Source: Pomphorhynchus laevis (lineage: Eukaryota; Acanthocephala; Palaeacanthocephala; Echinorhynchida; Pomphorhynchidae). From it: a stretch of DNA of 64,000 bases. How positions within the stretch are numbered: the stretch's first letter is position 1; every line of letters starts with the position of its first letter. Under the pieces are notes generated by a model that worked only from the letters and a program-made list of their open reading frames with translations, was not told where the DNA came from and did not search any database. Both the position numbers and the translations under genes were made by a program. The stretch covers positions 1-64,000 of the forward strand of contig WNNJ02000403.1 of assembly GCA_012934845.2 (NCBI GenBank). The letters are read 5' to 3'. Below, piece after piece: positions 9,853-23,111 of this stretch.

Positions 9853-10975
9853 CGATATTATATTTTAACATTATTATGTTTTGTTTAGTTTATAGTTATA
9901 TTAAATACGTAGACTCAGTTAGCTGATTTAATTATACCAGTATTAATTTCGATTACCTTAAAATTATTAGCGGAAAATTTTTATGGATGGATAATAAATA
10001 ATATACTTTGTATTAGAATAAGATACTAGATAGTTATTTCAGAGGAAATACATCATTAGCATGTATTTGGCCCCGCTGCTATGTTGGGTAGAGGAGATAG
10101 GGGCCGAAACTTGATAGCATATCAGTTCCTCCTGATGACCTCTAATTCTTATTCTGGTACAACGTCTGTTATTTATTAGTCAATTCATAAAAATGACGTT
10201 TATTTTAAATTTCAATTTTTTATTTTAACTTGATTTAAATTATAGAAAATTTAAAAACAATTATTTATTTTATTATTTAATTATTAAATTTTGATTTAGC
10301 ATTATTATGCTTTGTTTAGTTTATAATTATATTAAATACGTAGACTCAGTTAGCTGATTTAATTTATATGGTAGGCTAAGTTCGAACCATGTTCGAAATT
10401 CTAACAAATTCCGATTCAAATTTTGACCACAATCGATATGTTTATGCTTTATTACTTATTAAGTAGAAAAATAATTCTACGTTACATTTTCACACTTTAT
10501 TTTTGTAAATTAATTCATAATTCGTGTAAATTGCCTGGACTAAAAAGCACAGGCATTAAATTTATAAATTCATTTCTTTTAAATTTATAATTATGAATTA
10601 AATAATAAAGTTTGAAAAGCTAACATACGTTCTGATACGTTCTTTCTTCTGAATTGTCATTGAGGTTGTTTCAAATGAATCCTTTAGATTTATATTATAT
10701 ACAAATAGGAGAGAAGCATAGCAGTTCCTCTTGATGACTTCTAATTCTTATTCTAATACAACGCCTGTTATTTATTAGTCAATTCATAAAAATGACGTTT
10801 ATTTTAAATTTCATTTTTTTAACTTGATTTAAATTATAGAAAATCTAAAAACAATTATTAATTTTATTATTTAATTATTAAATTTTGATTTAGCATTATT
10901 ATGCTTTGTTTAGTTTATAATTATATAACAATACGTAGACTCAGATAGCTGATTTAATTTATATGGTAGGCTAAG
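9853..10975. mobile_element. Partial Penelope-like termini in tandem
   Basis: Three stretches end in the same 24-bp signature starting TACGTAGACTCAGTTAGCTG (9906, 10337, and with one mismatch 10932). Each is preceded by TTATTATG(T/C)TTTGTTTAGTTTATA. Two carry GGGGCCGAAAC...GCATA(G/T)CAGTTCCTCCTGATGACC or part of it. The same block follows the Penelope-like RT fragment at 33640-33941, which identifies the family. These are 3'-terminal pieces without coding sequence. The leftmost begins exactly at the duplication junction. Confidence 0.6.
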
Positions 10976-12119
10976 TCTGTCAGAGTCTGTCATTATATAA
11001 TGTAGCTAAAAGACTACAATTTATAAATAAAAATATAAATTTATTGCTTAATCGTCAATAGCTTTATATCAATTGCTTAAAAATAGCAATTTATAAATAA
11101 AAATATCACGAATATTTTTCAATATCGCTGAAAATGGTAATATGACTTAAATGTTTAACAATACTTTAAAAAAAATTAAAATAATATATAATATACCAAT
11201 TATATTAGTTGTATTTAATAATAAATAATTAAATATTTAATATATTTAATATTTTAATTAATCACAAAATATATATTTTATATAATGAAAATTAATTATT
11301 ATTAATTAATTATTTTAATATCCCAACAAAATTATAATTTTTTAAAAATTCAATAATTTTTTATTATTTAATTCAATGATTTATCAAATGTTATACAGTT
11401 TAATATTATATGTTTAAATATTCATTTGATACATACATACGGCAGCATTATAATTAAAATTTTCGTAAGAAGCTACAATACAAAAAATATTAACGATAAA
11501 TACCGACGATAAACCTACAAAAAAAATATATTTTGGAATTAGCATCAAAAACTACAGCCGATACAATAGTTAAGTACGAGACAGATTTTTAAAAAAAGTT
11601 TATACAAATAAAATCCACCAACAATGCTCATGTTCAATTTTCTCGACAATTGAGCATAGAATTAACTTGATTTTTTCGTAGAAGAGTTACAAAATACGTT
11701 AGAGTATCTAAAACATAAAATAAGAATTTTAAATGTATTATATTTTTGGAAATCTGGTTCATGGCTCGAAACACTTTTTGTCTTTTTTAACGGTGAATAG
11801 GGAAAACTTAAAGTATAACGGCTTCTTTACTAAACCGCACAGTTCATTCTAAAATAAAATTTCGAAATTTCTATCGGGATAATGTCAAAATCTGCGTTTG
11901 TTAAACTACGTGTTTACTGTATGCTTTTCAATGCAATAAAATTATTGTAATTAAAATCCTCGAGTGTTGCTAAAATATCAAACAATAGTAAAATGGCCTT
12001 TCAACGCAATGTATTGCATATATTATTACATTATGATAGTAATGATGCAAGAATGAGTAAATTTAGCATGTCGGAGCGTTCAAAGAACTCAACGTAAACT
12101 AATTTTCTTGCCAATGCAA
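10976..12119. other. AT-rich unassigned stretch
   Basis: Very AT-rich with runs such as ATTAATTAATTATT near 11290. From about 11750 composition becomes more mixed and may include the 5' untranslated region of the LINE that starts coding near 12120. No gene recognised. Confidence 0.4.
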
Positions 12120-13153
12120 TAAATGAGATTAGTGGATATTTAGCTTATCTTGAATATATTCCGGAGGGGGAACTCCCCCCCGGTACCAAAATTATCCAAC
12201 CTCGTGATTATCAGACTTTTGGTGCCTCTGGAAAGGCAAAACATGTTCAATGTTTTTATAAGAGGCTTTGCCGATCGATTTAAAAAGAGATATTGTTCAA
12301 TGCTATTAAATATTATGAATCTGAGATCAAAATCTCATTCTGCACTCCTGATCTGGCAATGTCGTACGTCGACTATTTTAAAAAAGAGCATTATAAACAA
12401 GGTTTAATTGCTTCCAAACCAATCCTAGCAACAATAAAGATAAATAATATGCCAACATTCATTTCAGAAGAAGATGTATCAGCCCTAGAAAGTGATAACA
12501 AAATCTCTAACGTTCGCTTTATAAAAGGGATTAAAGGCTTCCCCATTCCTGTGGCGTTCTGCAATGCCCCGGTGGATGAAGCTCTAAAACTGCCGATTTC
12601 GACATGCAATACTTTTATGGGGTATAATTTGAGATTTTCAATAATCGAAACCGACTCACTAACGTACCCTCACTGCAACAATTGTAATCAGTGGGGGCAT
12701 TGGTTTGCTGGCTGTTCTCTACCTCATAAGTGCGGCGTGTGTGGTACAACTGCCATACATCTTGAGAAGTGTGAAAGTAAGCCAATTTGCGCAAACTGCG
12801 GCGGTGAGCACCCCGCATGGTCAAAAAAAGTGTAAAATCTTTAAGGCATACCAAAAGAGACACAGGAGTGTGACAGCAAAACCGACTAGCTTCGTGGAAG
12901 CTGTCTCGTCTAACAAGAAAGACAACCGGATGCTGGATACGAAAATTCTGAAACTTCTTGAAATGCAGCATCAGGCATCAATGATCCCCTTTGAAAAATT
13001 GGTTCAAACATTGGTGGGTCAATTAGCGGAATCTTTCCGTTCTCCTCCCTCTGGGAAGACCAACAATATTAAGAAACCACCAAAATCTAAGAAACGAAAC
13101 GGGGCAGCGCTAAGCATAGCCGCTCTGAAGCTTGCTCGGAAGGAAGCGATCTA
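12120..13153 (+). pseudogene. LINE ORF1 protein (zinc-knuckle, gag-like)
   Basis: An N-terminal segment reads EYIPEGELPPGTKII, then an RRM-like middle part and three consecutive CCHC-type knuckles at about 12660-12840 (CNNCNQWGHWFAGC, CGVCGTTAIHLEKC, CANCGGEHPAWSKKC). A lysine-rich tail follows (KKPPKSKKR). ORF1 proteins of this type bind the LINE RNA. There is a TAA at 12281-12283 in the working frame and a frame change inside the last knuckle near 12830. After that the frame is open to 13153. Confidence 0.75.
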
Positions 13154-13290
13154 GGCTATGGCTAACGAGAGAAATGAAGATATCGCCTGTGGGCAAGCTA
13201 CTCCATTTGTCGCGACGGGAAGCGGTAAAGGTGACATTTCCCCCTCTAGTTGCGACTAGGTGGAGGACGTCCCATTTCGGTAACACTTAC

Positions 13291-15660
13291 GCAATGGGAA
13301 GTAATCAAGGGCCTTTTTCACTGAATATCCTTCAGCGGAATTCAGGAGGTGCTTCCACCATTAGCCTTCTATCTAGTAGAGATGCAGATGTTATAGTCCT
13401 TCAGGAGACGCGGTCTATCCGTCTCCCCCAGGACATTACTCAATTTATCCCTAACCACATCTACACCCACTTTACTCCTTACATAACCCCCTCACTCATC
13501 TTCATCTCAAGGTCTTTAACCCTAGTGAAAAGCTCCTTAAGATCATCCCTACTATTAAACTACTCTTGTCCCGCCCTATCTTGTTTAGCTATATCACTTT
13601 GTAAGAATGGTTGCGTATTAGCATAGCCAATGTCTATATTCGGCCAGGAGAAATCCACAAGAACCGTGACCTCCTGGATCAAATATCGGGGAAGGTTATG
13701 ACATGTTACTTGGTGACTTTAACGACATAACTGGTCGTTGGATTAATGCAGCACTCCGCAGAGCACGGATCAACTATCTTATTCATAAACCACCTTTCTC
13801 CACCTTTCATTGCTCTATAACAAATTCTATCCTCGACATATTACTGCTACATAAGATGTGGTTGTTGAAACCCATTTGCACTGAGCAGTCGCGTCAACAA
13901 CATACCACCTCTCATGACCTAACTCGCTGGCGGCTAGATGACGATACGTTGCTTAGAAGAATGTTTCACTTTGACCCTATTAGAGTGGCCTTCTTTCAAG
14001 CAGCTATCCAACTCTACCCCAGAATTGGAATTGAGAGTTTGACCGAATTTAATTCCTACCTCTCATCGCAACCTACCGCGATCCTTTCGACTACCTATAA
14101 AGGTCAAATATACAATCCTACTCCAACAAAGCTCAAGGTCCTAGCTAAAATGTTACACCTTCCCAATCTCTCTGTTTCCACCAGACAGATCCTCTCGAAT
14201 GAATATTGGAGCTCTAGATATAGGCTTCAGCTGAGCAGGGATAGGGCAAGCATTGCTCACCTAAACCCTTCTCAGGCTTTCTTCTGGAAGATATTCAAGA
14301 AGGAGAAGTTTGTCTGCTGGAAGGATAGAGCCTTGGTTTGGATTGGTAGCATAGGCCTTGACAAAGTTTTAGAGGAGTCACTTTCCTTACATAATTATGG
14401 AGCAACTCAATCTCCCCAACCAATCCGCCTTGGTGCGACTTCAGGAGTAGGGATTTATCTGTTACAGATATCCTTAACCCCTGGGGATCACTCCCGGGAA
14501 CCTCCAAATCCCACGCGCCACTCACCACTCGTGTCTGTCAGCTTTTGACATACAGTCAGAGTAAGGAGGTCGCCATCACAATGCTATTAGTCTCCCCGTC
14601 CGACATAGCGGACATCAACATCAGCCGTCGAGTTTTTTTACCTAAAAAGAGATTAATCACTTGTCCAAAAGATCTGCGGCCCATCTCGATTCAAAACGCC
14701 CTCATATCCATCTACGAGAAACCGCTTGCGCGTAGAATCCGCGTTCATTTATGTAGGCGTAATTTGATCCCACCGAGTTTTCATGGGTTTGTCAAAGGGC
14801 GCTCGGTCCATTCAGCAATTGGTGAGGTGCATCAGGTTTGTCAGAATAATAGTCATCAGCTTGCTGTGGCTGTTTTTCTTGAGTTTTCAGCTGCATTTGA
14901 CCGGATCTCCATTCCCTTCGTTATCTCCTCTCTCAGGTCCCTCGGGTTGCCTGCGAGAATTTTTAACAGGGTGGAGATATTGTTGTACACCAAGCGGTTC
15001 TACTATGAAGACGATCCTGATGCACGTCAGTTCTACCCTATTACGGGTGTACCTCAAGGATCCCCACTTTCTCCTATCTTATATCTTGCTGCATCCATTG
15101 TACTATTCAAGAATTTTAAACGTGATCAACATCTAGTGGTATATGCTGATGATACCACAGCCTTGTTCTCTGGACGCAGGTGCAAATATGTAATCTCTGA
15201 CATCAGCCGTTTCTTTTAAAGATTAAAAGATCAGTTGCCCCCATCCAATCTTATTTTAAACTCCTCTAAATCGCAGGTGGTAGTCTTTAATGGCGTTCCT
15301 GCCACCAAACAGAAACTTAAGAGATTAGCACTCTTTGCACTCTCCTCCATTTTGCAACCTCATCCACTCCCTATCTTCTCGAGTCAAGTAAAATATCTGG
15401 GGGGTTCACCGTTACGGTGAATTGGTCGGCGAAAGCTGACATGGATAGACTTAAACGTATCCTGAAGAAAGCTAGGTGGTCTCTGAAACGGGCCCAGCAT
15501 CTGTCATTGAATGGGATAACCCAAGTGCGCCTCTGGGGTACTTGGGCTATCTCGGGATTAGTCTTCTTCTCACAAGGACGTCCTCAGAACAAAGACTAAG
15601 GTTTCTCAAGCTCCTCATCTCGAGATTACCAACCATAGTCCGCCTTGACTGGACTCTTAG
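13291..15660 (+). pseudogene. LINE ORF2: endonuclease and reverse transcriptase
   Basis: The endonuclease begins near 13310 (FSLNILQRNSGG, then VIVLQETRS) and includes LLGDFND near 13705. The linker and RT follow: RRVFLPKKRLI and LRPISIQNALISIYEK (about 14620-14725), FSAAFDRISIPF (about 14885), GVPQGSPLSPILY (about 15045) and the catalytic YADD at 15142-15153. Thumb residues include WSAKADMDRLKRILKKARWS near 15423. At least four frame changes or stops separate these pieces (for example after 13623 and 14548), and no C-terminal CCHC was seen. Product would copy LINE RNA at a nicked target. Confidence 0.8.
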
Positions 15661-15745
15661 GTGTGTGAGATAATCCGAATGGTTCAGTCAGAGAGCGGCG
15701 CGCTGTGCGGTCGAGGGGATCAGATCCCTTTGGACCTGAGGCCGT

Positions 15746-16120
15746 AAAGATAAGTTGAAGATTTCATAATACACGTAGTGAACGGCTTATATTTAAAGTT
15801 GTCTTTTGCATGCTTTGTTTCTTAAAGTTTTTACCGGTTATATAGTTATTAATAGAACCCTTATTTATTTATATAATAAAGCTTTCGATGGCGTATAATG
15901 TAAATTTAATTTATAGCACTATATAATTTTATGTATCACTGCACAGTTTCAGTTTTTTCTCGCGATTGTCAGTAATGATAATAATAAGATTTTCTTAATA
16001 ACAAAGCACATAGGATTAAAGAATTAATACATCCATAAATAAAAAATTGTCATAGCAGAAGAGCGGAAACGACAGATGAGTCCAGTTTAGTTATCTTCTT
16101 ATAATAACGTGTAAAAGGGA
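15746..16120. other. Spacer between opposed LINEs
   Basis: AT-rich, no gene recognised. It separates the 3' ends of two related LINEs that point at each other. Confidence 0.5.
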
Positions 16121-18490
16121 TTGGATCCCTCCAGCCTACACCAGTATTCCGCTTTCCGTCTAAACCACTCAGGGTATCTTGCACACCTGATGGTCCAGTC
16201 GGGGCGTATTTTGGTAGATAATTTCGCTAAGAGGATCTTAAAAACCCTGGTATTTGCTCTGTGGGATGTCCCCTAGAAAACAAGACTAATCCTAGATTGC
16301 CTAGGTACCCCAAAGGCGTGCCTGAGCTTTCTCACTCGATGACACATGCTGGGCCCGTTGCAGGACCCATCTAGGACTCTTCAGGACACTTTTGAATATA
16401 TTTAAGTCTGATCCGGTCGACCATTTAATCGTAATAAACTCCAAGTATCTTACTCGATATGTGAAGACTGGGAGTGGTTGATTCTGCAAAATGGAGGAGA
16501 GAGCTGAGAGCGATAATCTCTTCCATTTTTTCTTTGTCAGAGTAGCGCCATTATAGATCACCACCTGCGATTTGGAGGAGTTTATAAGAAGATTTGATGG
16601 TTGTAACTGGTATTTTTATCTTAAAAAGACGCGGCTGATGTCAGAGACTACATCTTTGTACCTACGTCAAGAAAACAGGGATGTGGTGTTAACAGTGTTT
16701 ACCACTAGATGTTGATCGCGTTTAAATGTTTTGAAGAGTATAATAGAGGCAGCAAGATATAAGATAGGAGAAAGTAGGGAACCTTGAGGCACATCTGTAA
16801 TATGTTAGAACTAACGAACATTAGGGTCATCTTCGTAAAAAATCGCTTGGTTGACAGCAGTATTTCCGCCTTGTTAACAATTATCGCATGCAACTCGAGG
16901 GTCTTAAGAGAAGAGAAAGGGTCTTAAATGGAATGGAGATACGGTTAAATGCAGCGGAAAAGTTAAGAAAAAAGCTACAGCAAGCATATGACTGTTCTCT
17001 TTACAAAATCGATACACTTCACCAATTGCTGAATGAACCGAGCGATTTTTTACAAACCAATGCAATTCGGCGGGATTAACTAATGCCTACATAAATAGCC
17101 GCAGATTCTGCGCGCAAGCTCTTTTTCATTGATGGAGATTAAGTAGTTGAATCGAAATGGGCCGCATATCTTTACGATCTATTTTTTGATAAAAATATCC
17201 GTCGACTAATGTTGATGTGGACAACATCGGAGGATAGGCTAATAAGATCATAATGGCGACCTTCTTTCTCTGACTGTCTGTCAAAAGCTAACAGATTCGA
17301 GTGGAGAGTGGCACGTGGGATCTGGAGGTGCCCGGAATTTGGCCCCAGAAGTTTATGTTATCTAACAGATAAATCCTTGCTCCTGAAGTCACCCCAAGAA
17401 GTGGTTGGTTAAGGATATTAAGTGGTTCCATAATTGTGTAGGGATAGTGACTCCTCCAAAACTTTAATGATCCAACCAAGGCCTTCTACTTCAAGCAGAC
17501 AAACTTCTCCTACTTGAATATCTTCCAGAAGGAAGCCTGAGAAGGGTTTAGGTGAGCAATGCTCGCCCTATCCTTACTCAGCTGGAACCTGCATCTAGAG
17601 TTCCAGTATTCTTTCGAGAGGGCCTGTCCGACATAAACAGATAGATTGGGGAGGTGTAGCATTTTTGCTAGGACCTTGAGTTTTGTTGGAGTGGGATTGT
17701 ATATGTGACCTTTATAGGTAGTCGAAAGGATCGCAGTAGCTAGCTATGAGATGTAGGAATTGAATCGCGTCAAACTCGCATTACCTACTACAGGGAAGAG
17801 TTGGATAGCTGCCTGGAAGCAGGCCACTCTGATTGAATCAAGTGAAACCTCCTTCTAAGCAACGTATCAACATGTTATAGCCGCTACCTAATATACGATC
17901 CAGAATGTTACGGTTCTTGTGAATCTCTCCAGACCGAATACACTGAATGATGTTCAGTGAAAACGGTTCGGATTTACTTCCCATGCAAAGATGTCACTAG
18001 AAAGGACAGCGAATCCGCTAGTTAAACCCAGAAATGGAAAGTTTGCCCTAACGGCCTTCGGCTCTAACAGCGGAATCACTGACCACTCCTTAGCCGGTGG
18101 GAAAATTTTCATCATATCCCTGAATGCTCCATACTTTCCCTTGCTTGCGAACTTTCAAGTGTATAATTCGGCTTGTAGAAGAGCGTCGTTTTGCAGATTG
18201 CTTGAAAATGATTGTTGAAATTATAACAGGCGATAAAATCGCGTCAGATAGTTTCTTGAGAAGAGATTCGATGTCCGACAATCTCAACGCCATTTAAATT
18301 TCAACTAAGTTAAAAATCTTGTCAATTGAAATTGCAGGGTCCTGGGCTACAGCATTGCGGCCACTTGGTATAATTATATTGCCAGAAGGGATTTGAGTGC
18401 CTTTTCTGGTATGCTTTAAAAACCGCGCGTTTTTTAGACAAGGCTGGATTTGAGATTCCGCAGTTTGAGCAGCAGGCTGCTGCATTGCAG
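16121..18490 (-). mobile_element. Jockey/I-like LINE, internally deleted, inverted relative
   Basis: On the minus strand this matches the LINE at 12120-15745 nearly throughout: the 3' region at 16121-16300, thumb (KARLWGT-like end near 16301), palm (16700-16900), fingers (about 16900-17250), linker (17280-17500) and endonuclease start (about 17890-17990). Relative to the plus-strand copy it lacks roughly 290 bp of the early endonuclease and about 230 bp around the GDFN region. The ORF1 tail spans about 18000-18490. It is more decayed than its partner. Confidence 0.8.
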
Positions 18491-18569
18491 GGCGATGGTG
18501 CTCGACCTCTCTTGAGGAGCAGATGCTACAACATTTCTCTCTACTGTAAAAAAATACGATTTATTTTAA

Positions 18570-19137
18570 CGTGGCAAATGCGTGCCAGCGCACGCTTACA
18601 TGACCACAACAAAACAAGACTGTGAATCAGGTGTCGAGAAGGTGTGAACGGAGGAGGTGTTTGAATGTGATAAAGGAGGGAGCGCGGCGGACGTCGAGAG
18701 GAAGTTGATTCCAGGCGAGTGAGGCGGCGACGAGGAAGGATCGGAGACCGTAGTTGTTGGAGTAATTAGGAACGTGGAGTAAGAGGGTATGACAGGTACG
18801 AAGCGATAGCGAGGTGAGGCGAGTATCGTCTAAGAAAGGAAGGTTGATGAACGATGGGGAGCCGACAGCGATGAGACGAAAAGTTACGAGAAGAAGGCGG
18901 AGTTTGATGCGGATGTGGATGTAGGATAAACTCCAATATCCCCAGCCGTGGCAAATATTGGTATGACAGGAACGAAGCGATAGCGAGGTGGGGCGAGTAT
19001 CGTCTAAGAAAGGGAGGTTGATGAACGATGGGGAGCCGACAGCGATGAGACGAAAAGTAACGAGAAGAAGGCGGAGTTTGATGCGGATGCGGATGTAGGA
19101 TAAACTCCAGTATCCCCAGCCGTGGCAAATATTGCAA
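18570..19137 (-). mobile_element. CR1/Rex-like LINE C-terminus with 174-bp internal duplication
   Basis: The minus strand reads a typical LINE RT C-terminal tail: NYGLRSFLVAASLAWNQLPL, then SFITFKHLLRSHLLD and a stop near 18630. Upstream, a 174-bp segment (18787-18960) is repeated at 18961-19135 with few changes. The duplication leaves a 123-codon open stretch in another frame that is merely a by-product. GC content is far higher than the surroundings. Confidence 0.65.
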
Positions 19138-20182
19138 TGTGGATATGTAAGATTAATTGAGTCGATATGATCAAATTTAAGGTTAAATCCTAAAAAGGTG
19201 GTTGTTCAGAATACTATGGGTAAGGGGTTGTCTCTTTTACCCTTGATAAATCTCAAGTTGTTAATGTTATGTTTTTTCAAGAGCCATTACGTCTGTCTCG
19301 TCCATGTCAGGCGTAAAAATTGGCATGTACGAAAATTGAGGCTTTATGAGTTAAATTCTCGTTAAAAACTTCATATGCCCTTTAGCAAGATCGAATGAAG
19401 TGAAAGAAATTCTGTAATTATTCGCGGCAACACGGGTACAGTTTGAAATGACTCTATTTTTGAAATTAGCTACGAGTGTTCTTAGAAATCAATCAAAATA
19501 TTTATCCCTAGCTATAAGAACTGTCGGAGTCACAGAAACTAGCTTAGCCAGCTTCCTAAATGGGGAAGCTCGAATATGTAATCTATATTTTGATTCAACA
19601 AAACGTTATTGACTTGTTATTGCTCATTTTACCATAATCTGTAATCGATTTCGTTGAAAAATTAAAGTTTTTAAAGGAAATAAATGATTCGCTTGAAGCA
19701 CTGCAAACGTTGCAGACGTTTTTTGTCAGTAACGAGTGAAAGCACTCATCATTTTTCACATACTTACTGCGGCAACTATTATTAGCAACGGTAATAAGCG
19801 GAGAATGCATTCAAGTCTGGAAAATTTACAGGATGTTAATATGGGTAAGGGGATAGAAAAACTCCATGCCATTTGGTGTTTTCTTTATTTAGCTGAACTT
19901 ATTACCTGGTATTATTTTGTTTAAGAAAATCTATTATTAGAAAAACTCCCATTTAAAATTAGATAGAATACCTTGGATCGTCATAGCAACTTTAAAAAAG
20001 AAGATGGACTTCATCTACATCAAGCATCAGGTATTTCAGATAAATTATTAAGTGATAAAACTAAGATCGATAAAAGAGAAAATTTGTTAATCACTTTACA
20101 GTTTGAGAGCGAACAGACAACTAAAATATTACAAGCTGAACATGTAAAGTGGAAGTCAAAATTTAGCTAAAACGAAATTATA
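19138..20182. other. Unclassified LINE-rich remnant sequence
   Basis: No clear gene. A plus-strand stretch at 19973-20170 reads a charged, possibly coiled-coil peptide (KKEDGLHLH, then SDKTKIDKRENLL) just upstream of the LINE ORF1 fragment in copy 2 and may be its N-terminal part. Under the tandem-duplication model the same sequence should lie immediately left of this window. Confidence 0.35.
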
Positions 20183-20302
20183 TTTAAGTACATTCATAAT
20201 ATTAGTACATTCATATTATGTACATTCATAATAAAGGATACATTACAAAAATTGCCTTCGAAGAGAAAATAAAAAGACTACAAATCCTTGGTTGTTACAA
20301 TG

Positions 20303-22107
20303 GAAGGAGTCACGGTAAATGATAAGTCATTAAGAGTACTGGGAATGATAAAGAATATCCCTTCTTACGTAACTAACGAGGAAATAGCGGAATTATGTTC
20401 TCAAGTTGAATGTGTATTAAAACATAAGTGTAGAGATCGTAGTTGGAGGGATAAGGCTTGATTATTGAAGGGATCAAGGAGGATATGCTACGGTTTAAGG
20501 AATTGAGAAATGGTCTCGGAGGGCAAGAAGTTAAGATTACTATTCTTATGGAAGAGAACGCAGAGTGGTTGTTTCCACAATGTTTCCATTGTCAAAAATG
20601 AAGACATTACTCTTCAATGTGTACAGAGTGTGATCTACGTTGTGTTCATTGTGCAGGGATATACAGATAAGTGAAATATACTACTAGAAACATAGCTAAA
20701 TGTGCGAATTGCGAGGCCAAGCATAATGCCTATGATCACAGATGTATAGAATTTCTGATGAATGCAAAAATTTTGGTTAGATAGAATTATCGCCCTTAAA
20801 GTATATTACGGTAGCAGCAAAAAATCACACGAAGAACCATATATCGGCAGCTTCAATTCCACAGATCACACGGCAGAACTGGAGCAAAAAATCGTAACGC
20901 AACATAATATGATTATCAAATTAAATTATGCCAATTCCTGTTATTACCAAGAAAATTGAGGATTTGGAATCGATATTTTGTAAGCCTAAGAACGTAGGAG
21001 CAGAAAGTAACATGACTATCCCTAAAACCAACAGCAAAATAAAATATTAAAACAACATTACGTTAATGATTTGCAAGCATCGAAAGCTGAACATATAGAC
21101 AAAATAAAGAAGAATGCACACCGTTATAAAATCCCATACGAGCAAGAGAGGAAGATTAGTAAGGTTGCTAGATCTCTTCTTAGATGAATTGTCTTCACCT
21201 AGCTAAAAATTTAGTCTGATTAGCTGGAATTGTGTTTCTGTTAAGAATGTGGGGTGTTTGCTTAATACACTTTGTCCTGATATTCTATTGTTGCAGGAAA
21301 CCAGGTATAGATTTTACTGAAGAGGGATTTTCATAGAATTGCTGATTCTTATGAATGCATTACGAACAGTGAAAAGCAATAGACCTCTTTAGTAATGATG
21401 GCCAATAAGAAATTTTTTCCTTGTTTTGATTTTTCCACTGTAGAATCGTGGGGTGCGGCCCTTGGAGTAACAATTTTGATTGACAATTTGAGAAAGGTAT
21501 TAGTGAATATAAATTAAACCCGGATTTATTGAAAAAAGTAAAATAATAGGGTAGCTCGTGGTTTAAGATATAGGCAACTTTAATCCTCATTGGATGGTAA
21601 GAGATTTTAATGACAAAGGTGGAGCTCCTTGTTGAAAAGTACTGATAAATCGAATAGCGTTGGATTACTGCCTCCTTCGCAATTTTTCAATAATAGGCAC
21701 ACACTTTAACTATTGATCCAGTGGCAAAAAGCTCGTAAACTGGAAACGTGCTTATCAGACCATCTCTATTCATATCAATTAAGCCATGCTTTTATGTCAT
21801 TAAGAGTACTTGGAATGATAAAGAATATCCATTCTTACGTAACTAACGAGGAAATAGCGGAATTATTTTCTCAAGTTGAATGTGTATTAAAAAGTAAGTG
21901 TGGAGATCGTAGTTGGAGGGATAAGACTTGATTATTGAAGGGATCAAGGAGGATATGTTACGGTTTAAGGAATTGAGAAATGGTCTCAGAGGGCAAGAAA
22001 TTAAGATTACGATTTTTATGGAAGAGATAATAATATTATTTACTTGCAACCTGAGAGTGAAAACACTGTGGAAAAAGCCATCTTTTCCATTCGTCCTCAA
22101 ATTCAAG
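20303..22107 (+). mobile_element. LINE ORF1/endonuclease fragments, copy 2
   Basis: Same content as 121-1925: zinc-knuckle ORF1 piece, endonuclease piece, then a second partial ORF1. Confidence 0.6.
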
Positions 22108-22781
22108 TATCGTGATTTCCTGACCCCTAAACCGTGTCAGTTTTTTTTTCATTTTTTAAAGTCGCCCGTCGTGACTCTACCACGTACAGTATGTCACCAA
22201 ACCTTCTATCTTTACATCTTCCAGGATGTTGAATCCATTCTTTTGGCATAATCCTTTGTTTTTAACCGAAGCATCACTTACACTTAAACAATCTACCATT
22301 TTGAACATCTCTAGGTATGTATCTAAGTACATTTTCGGTTAAAGTTATTTTAGCACCATAACCTCAGGTTCTTATATATTTGAACAAAATTTCCTTCTTT
22401 TGTTTATTTCCCCAATCCCTCTGCGTTAGGTGAAAATTATTCAATACATTACTGTTTTTGAATTTTATATTTAATAAATAAGGATCTTTTTTCTAGGATA
22501 TAAATAATTTTTGTTAATAAAATCTCTTACCAGGGTGTTGTCGTTGAGAGTTATCGCGCTCCTTATCCTTTGATTTCTATCGTTTGTGGAAAAATCATCA
22601 TCATCCTCTTCTTGCTATGTTTGTTAGGATTATCTTTCTTTTAAATCTTATATTTCTGATGGCTACTTTATAATAATAAAGAATTTGTTAAATAACTATA
22701 TAACCACTAAAAAGGTTTTAAAAATAAAACATACAGAAAAGAACAGAAAAAGTAGGACTAGTTGATAGTAGAGTCTTTACA

Positions 22782-23017
22782 GTGTCACGGCCTCAGGTCA
22801 ACAGGGATCTGAGCACTCCAGCCAATCCAACACGCCGCTCTCCGACTGAACCACCCGACGTCTTTTACCACCCCCTTCGAAGAATCCAATCGAGGCGGAC
22901 TATGATCGGTAATCTCGAGATGAGGAGCTTGAGACACCTTAGTAATTGCTCTGGGGATGTTTCCTTGAAAAGAAGACTAATTCCGAGATAGCTAAAGTAC
23001 CCCCCGGAGGCGCACTT
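22782..23017 (-). mobile_element. 3' fragment of jockey/I-like LINE, copy 2
   Basis: Duplicate of 2600-2835 within the segmental duplication. Confidence 0.75.
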
Positions 23018-23111
23018 AGGCTGTTGGCTACTTTGTCAATGATGATTGTGATACACTTGGAACTTTCTGCTGGTATATGCGATTTAAATTAAACGTGAAA
23101 CTTTTCGCTGG

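Larger units (their letters stand above)
12120..15745 (+). mobile_element. Jockey/I-like LINE, near full length
   Basis: A non-LTR retrotransposon with both coding regions in order: ORF1 with zinc knuckles, then ORF2 with APE-type endonuclease and reverse transcriptase, followed by a short 3' region ending near GGACCTGAGGCCG. It is GC-richer than its surroundings, which marks it as an insertion. Several frameshifts and stops break ORF2. A relative sits in the opposite orientation 375 bp downstream and a third 3' fragment at 2600-2835, so the family was active in this locus more than once. Clade assignment (I, jockey, R1 or Tad-like) is uncertain. Confidence 0.85.

Noticed and set aside
9868-10960. 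LTRs of a retrovirus-like element
   Set aside because: The repeated blocks share their ends with a Penelope-like RT fragment and lack TG...CA ends with paired target duplications.
16888-17079. Plus-strand frame resembling a coiled coil (LKRRERVLNG...)
   Set aside because: It is the antisense of the reverse-transcriptase fingers of the minus-strand LINE, which matches 14530-14960 base by base.
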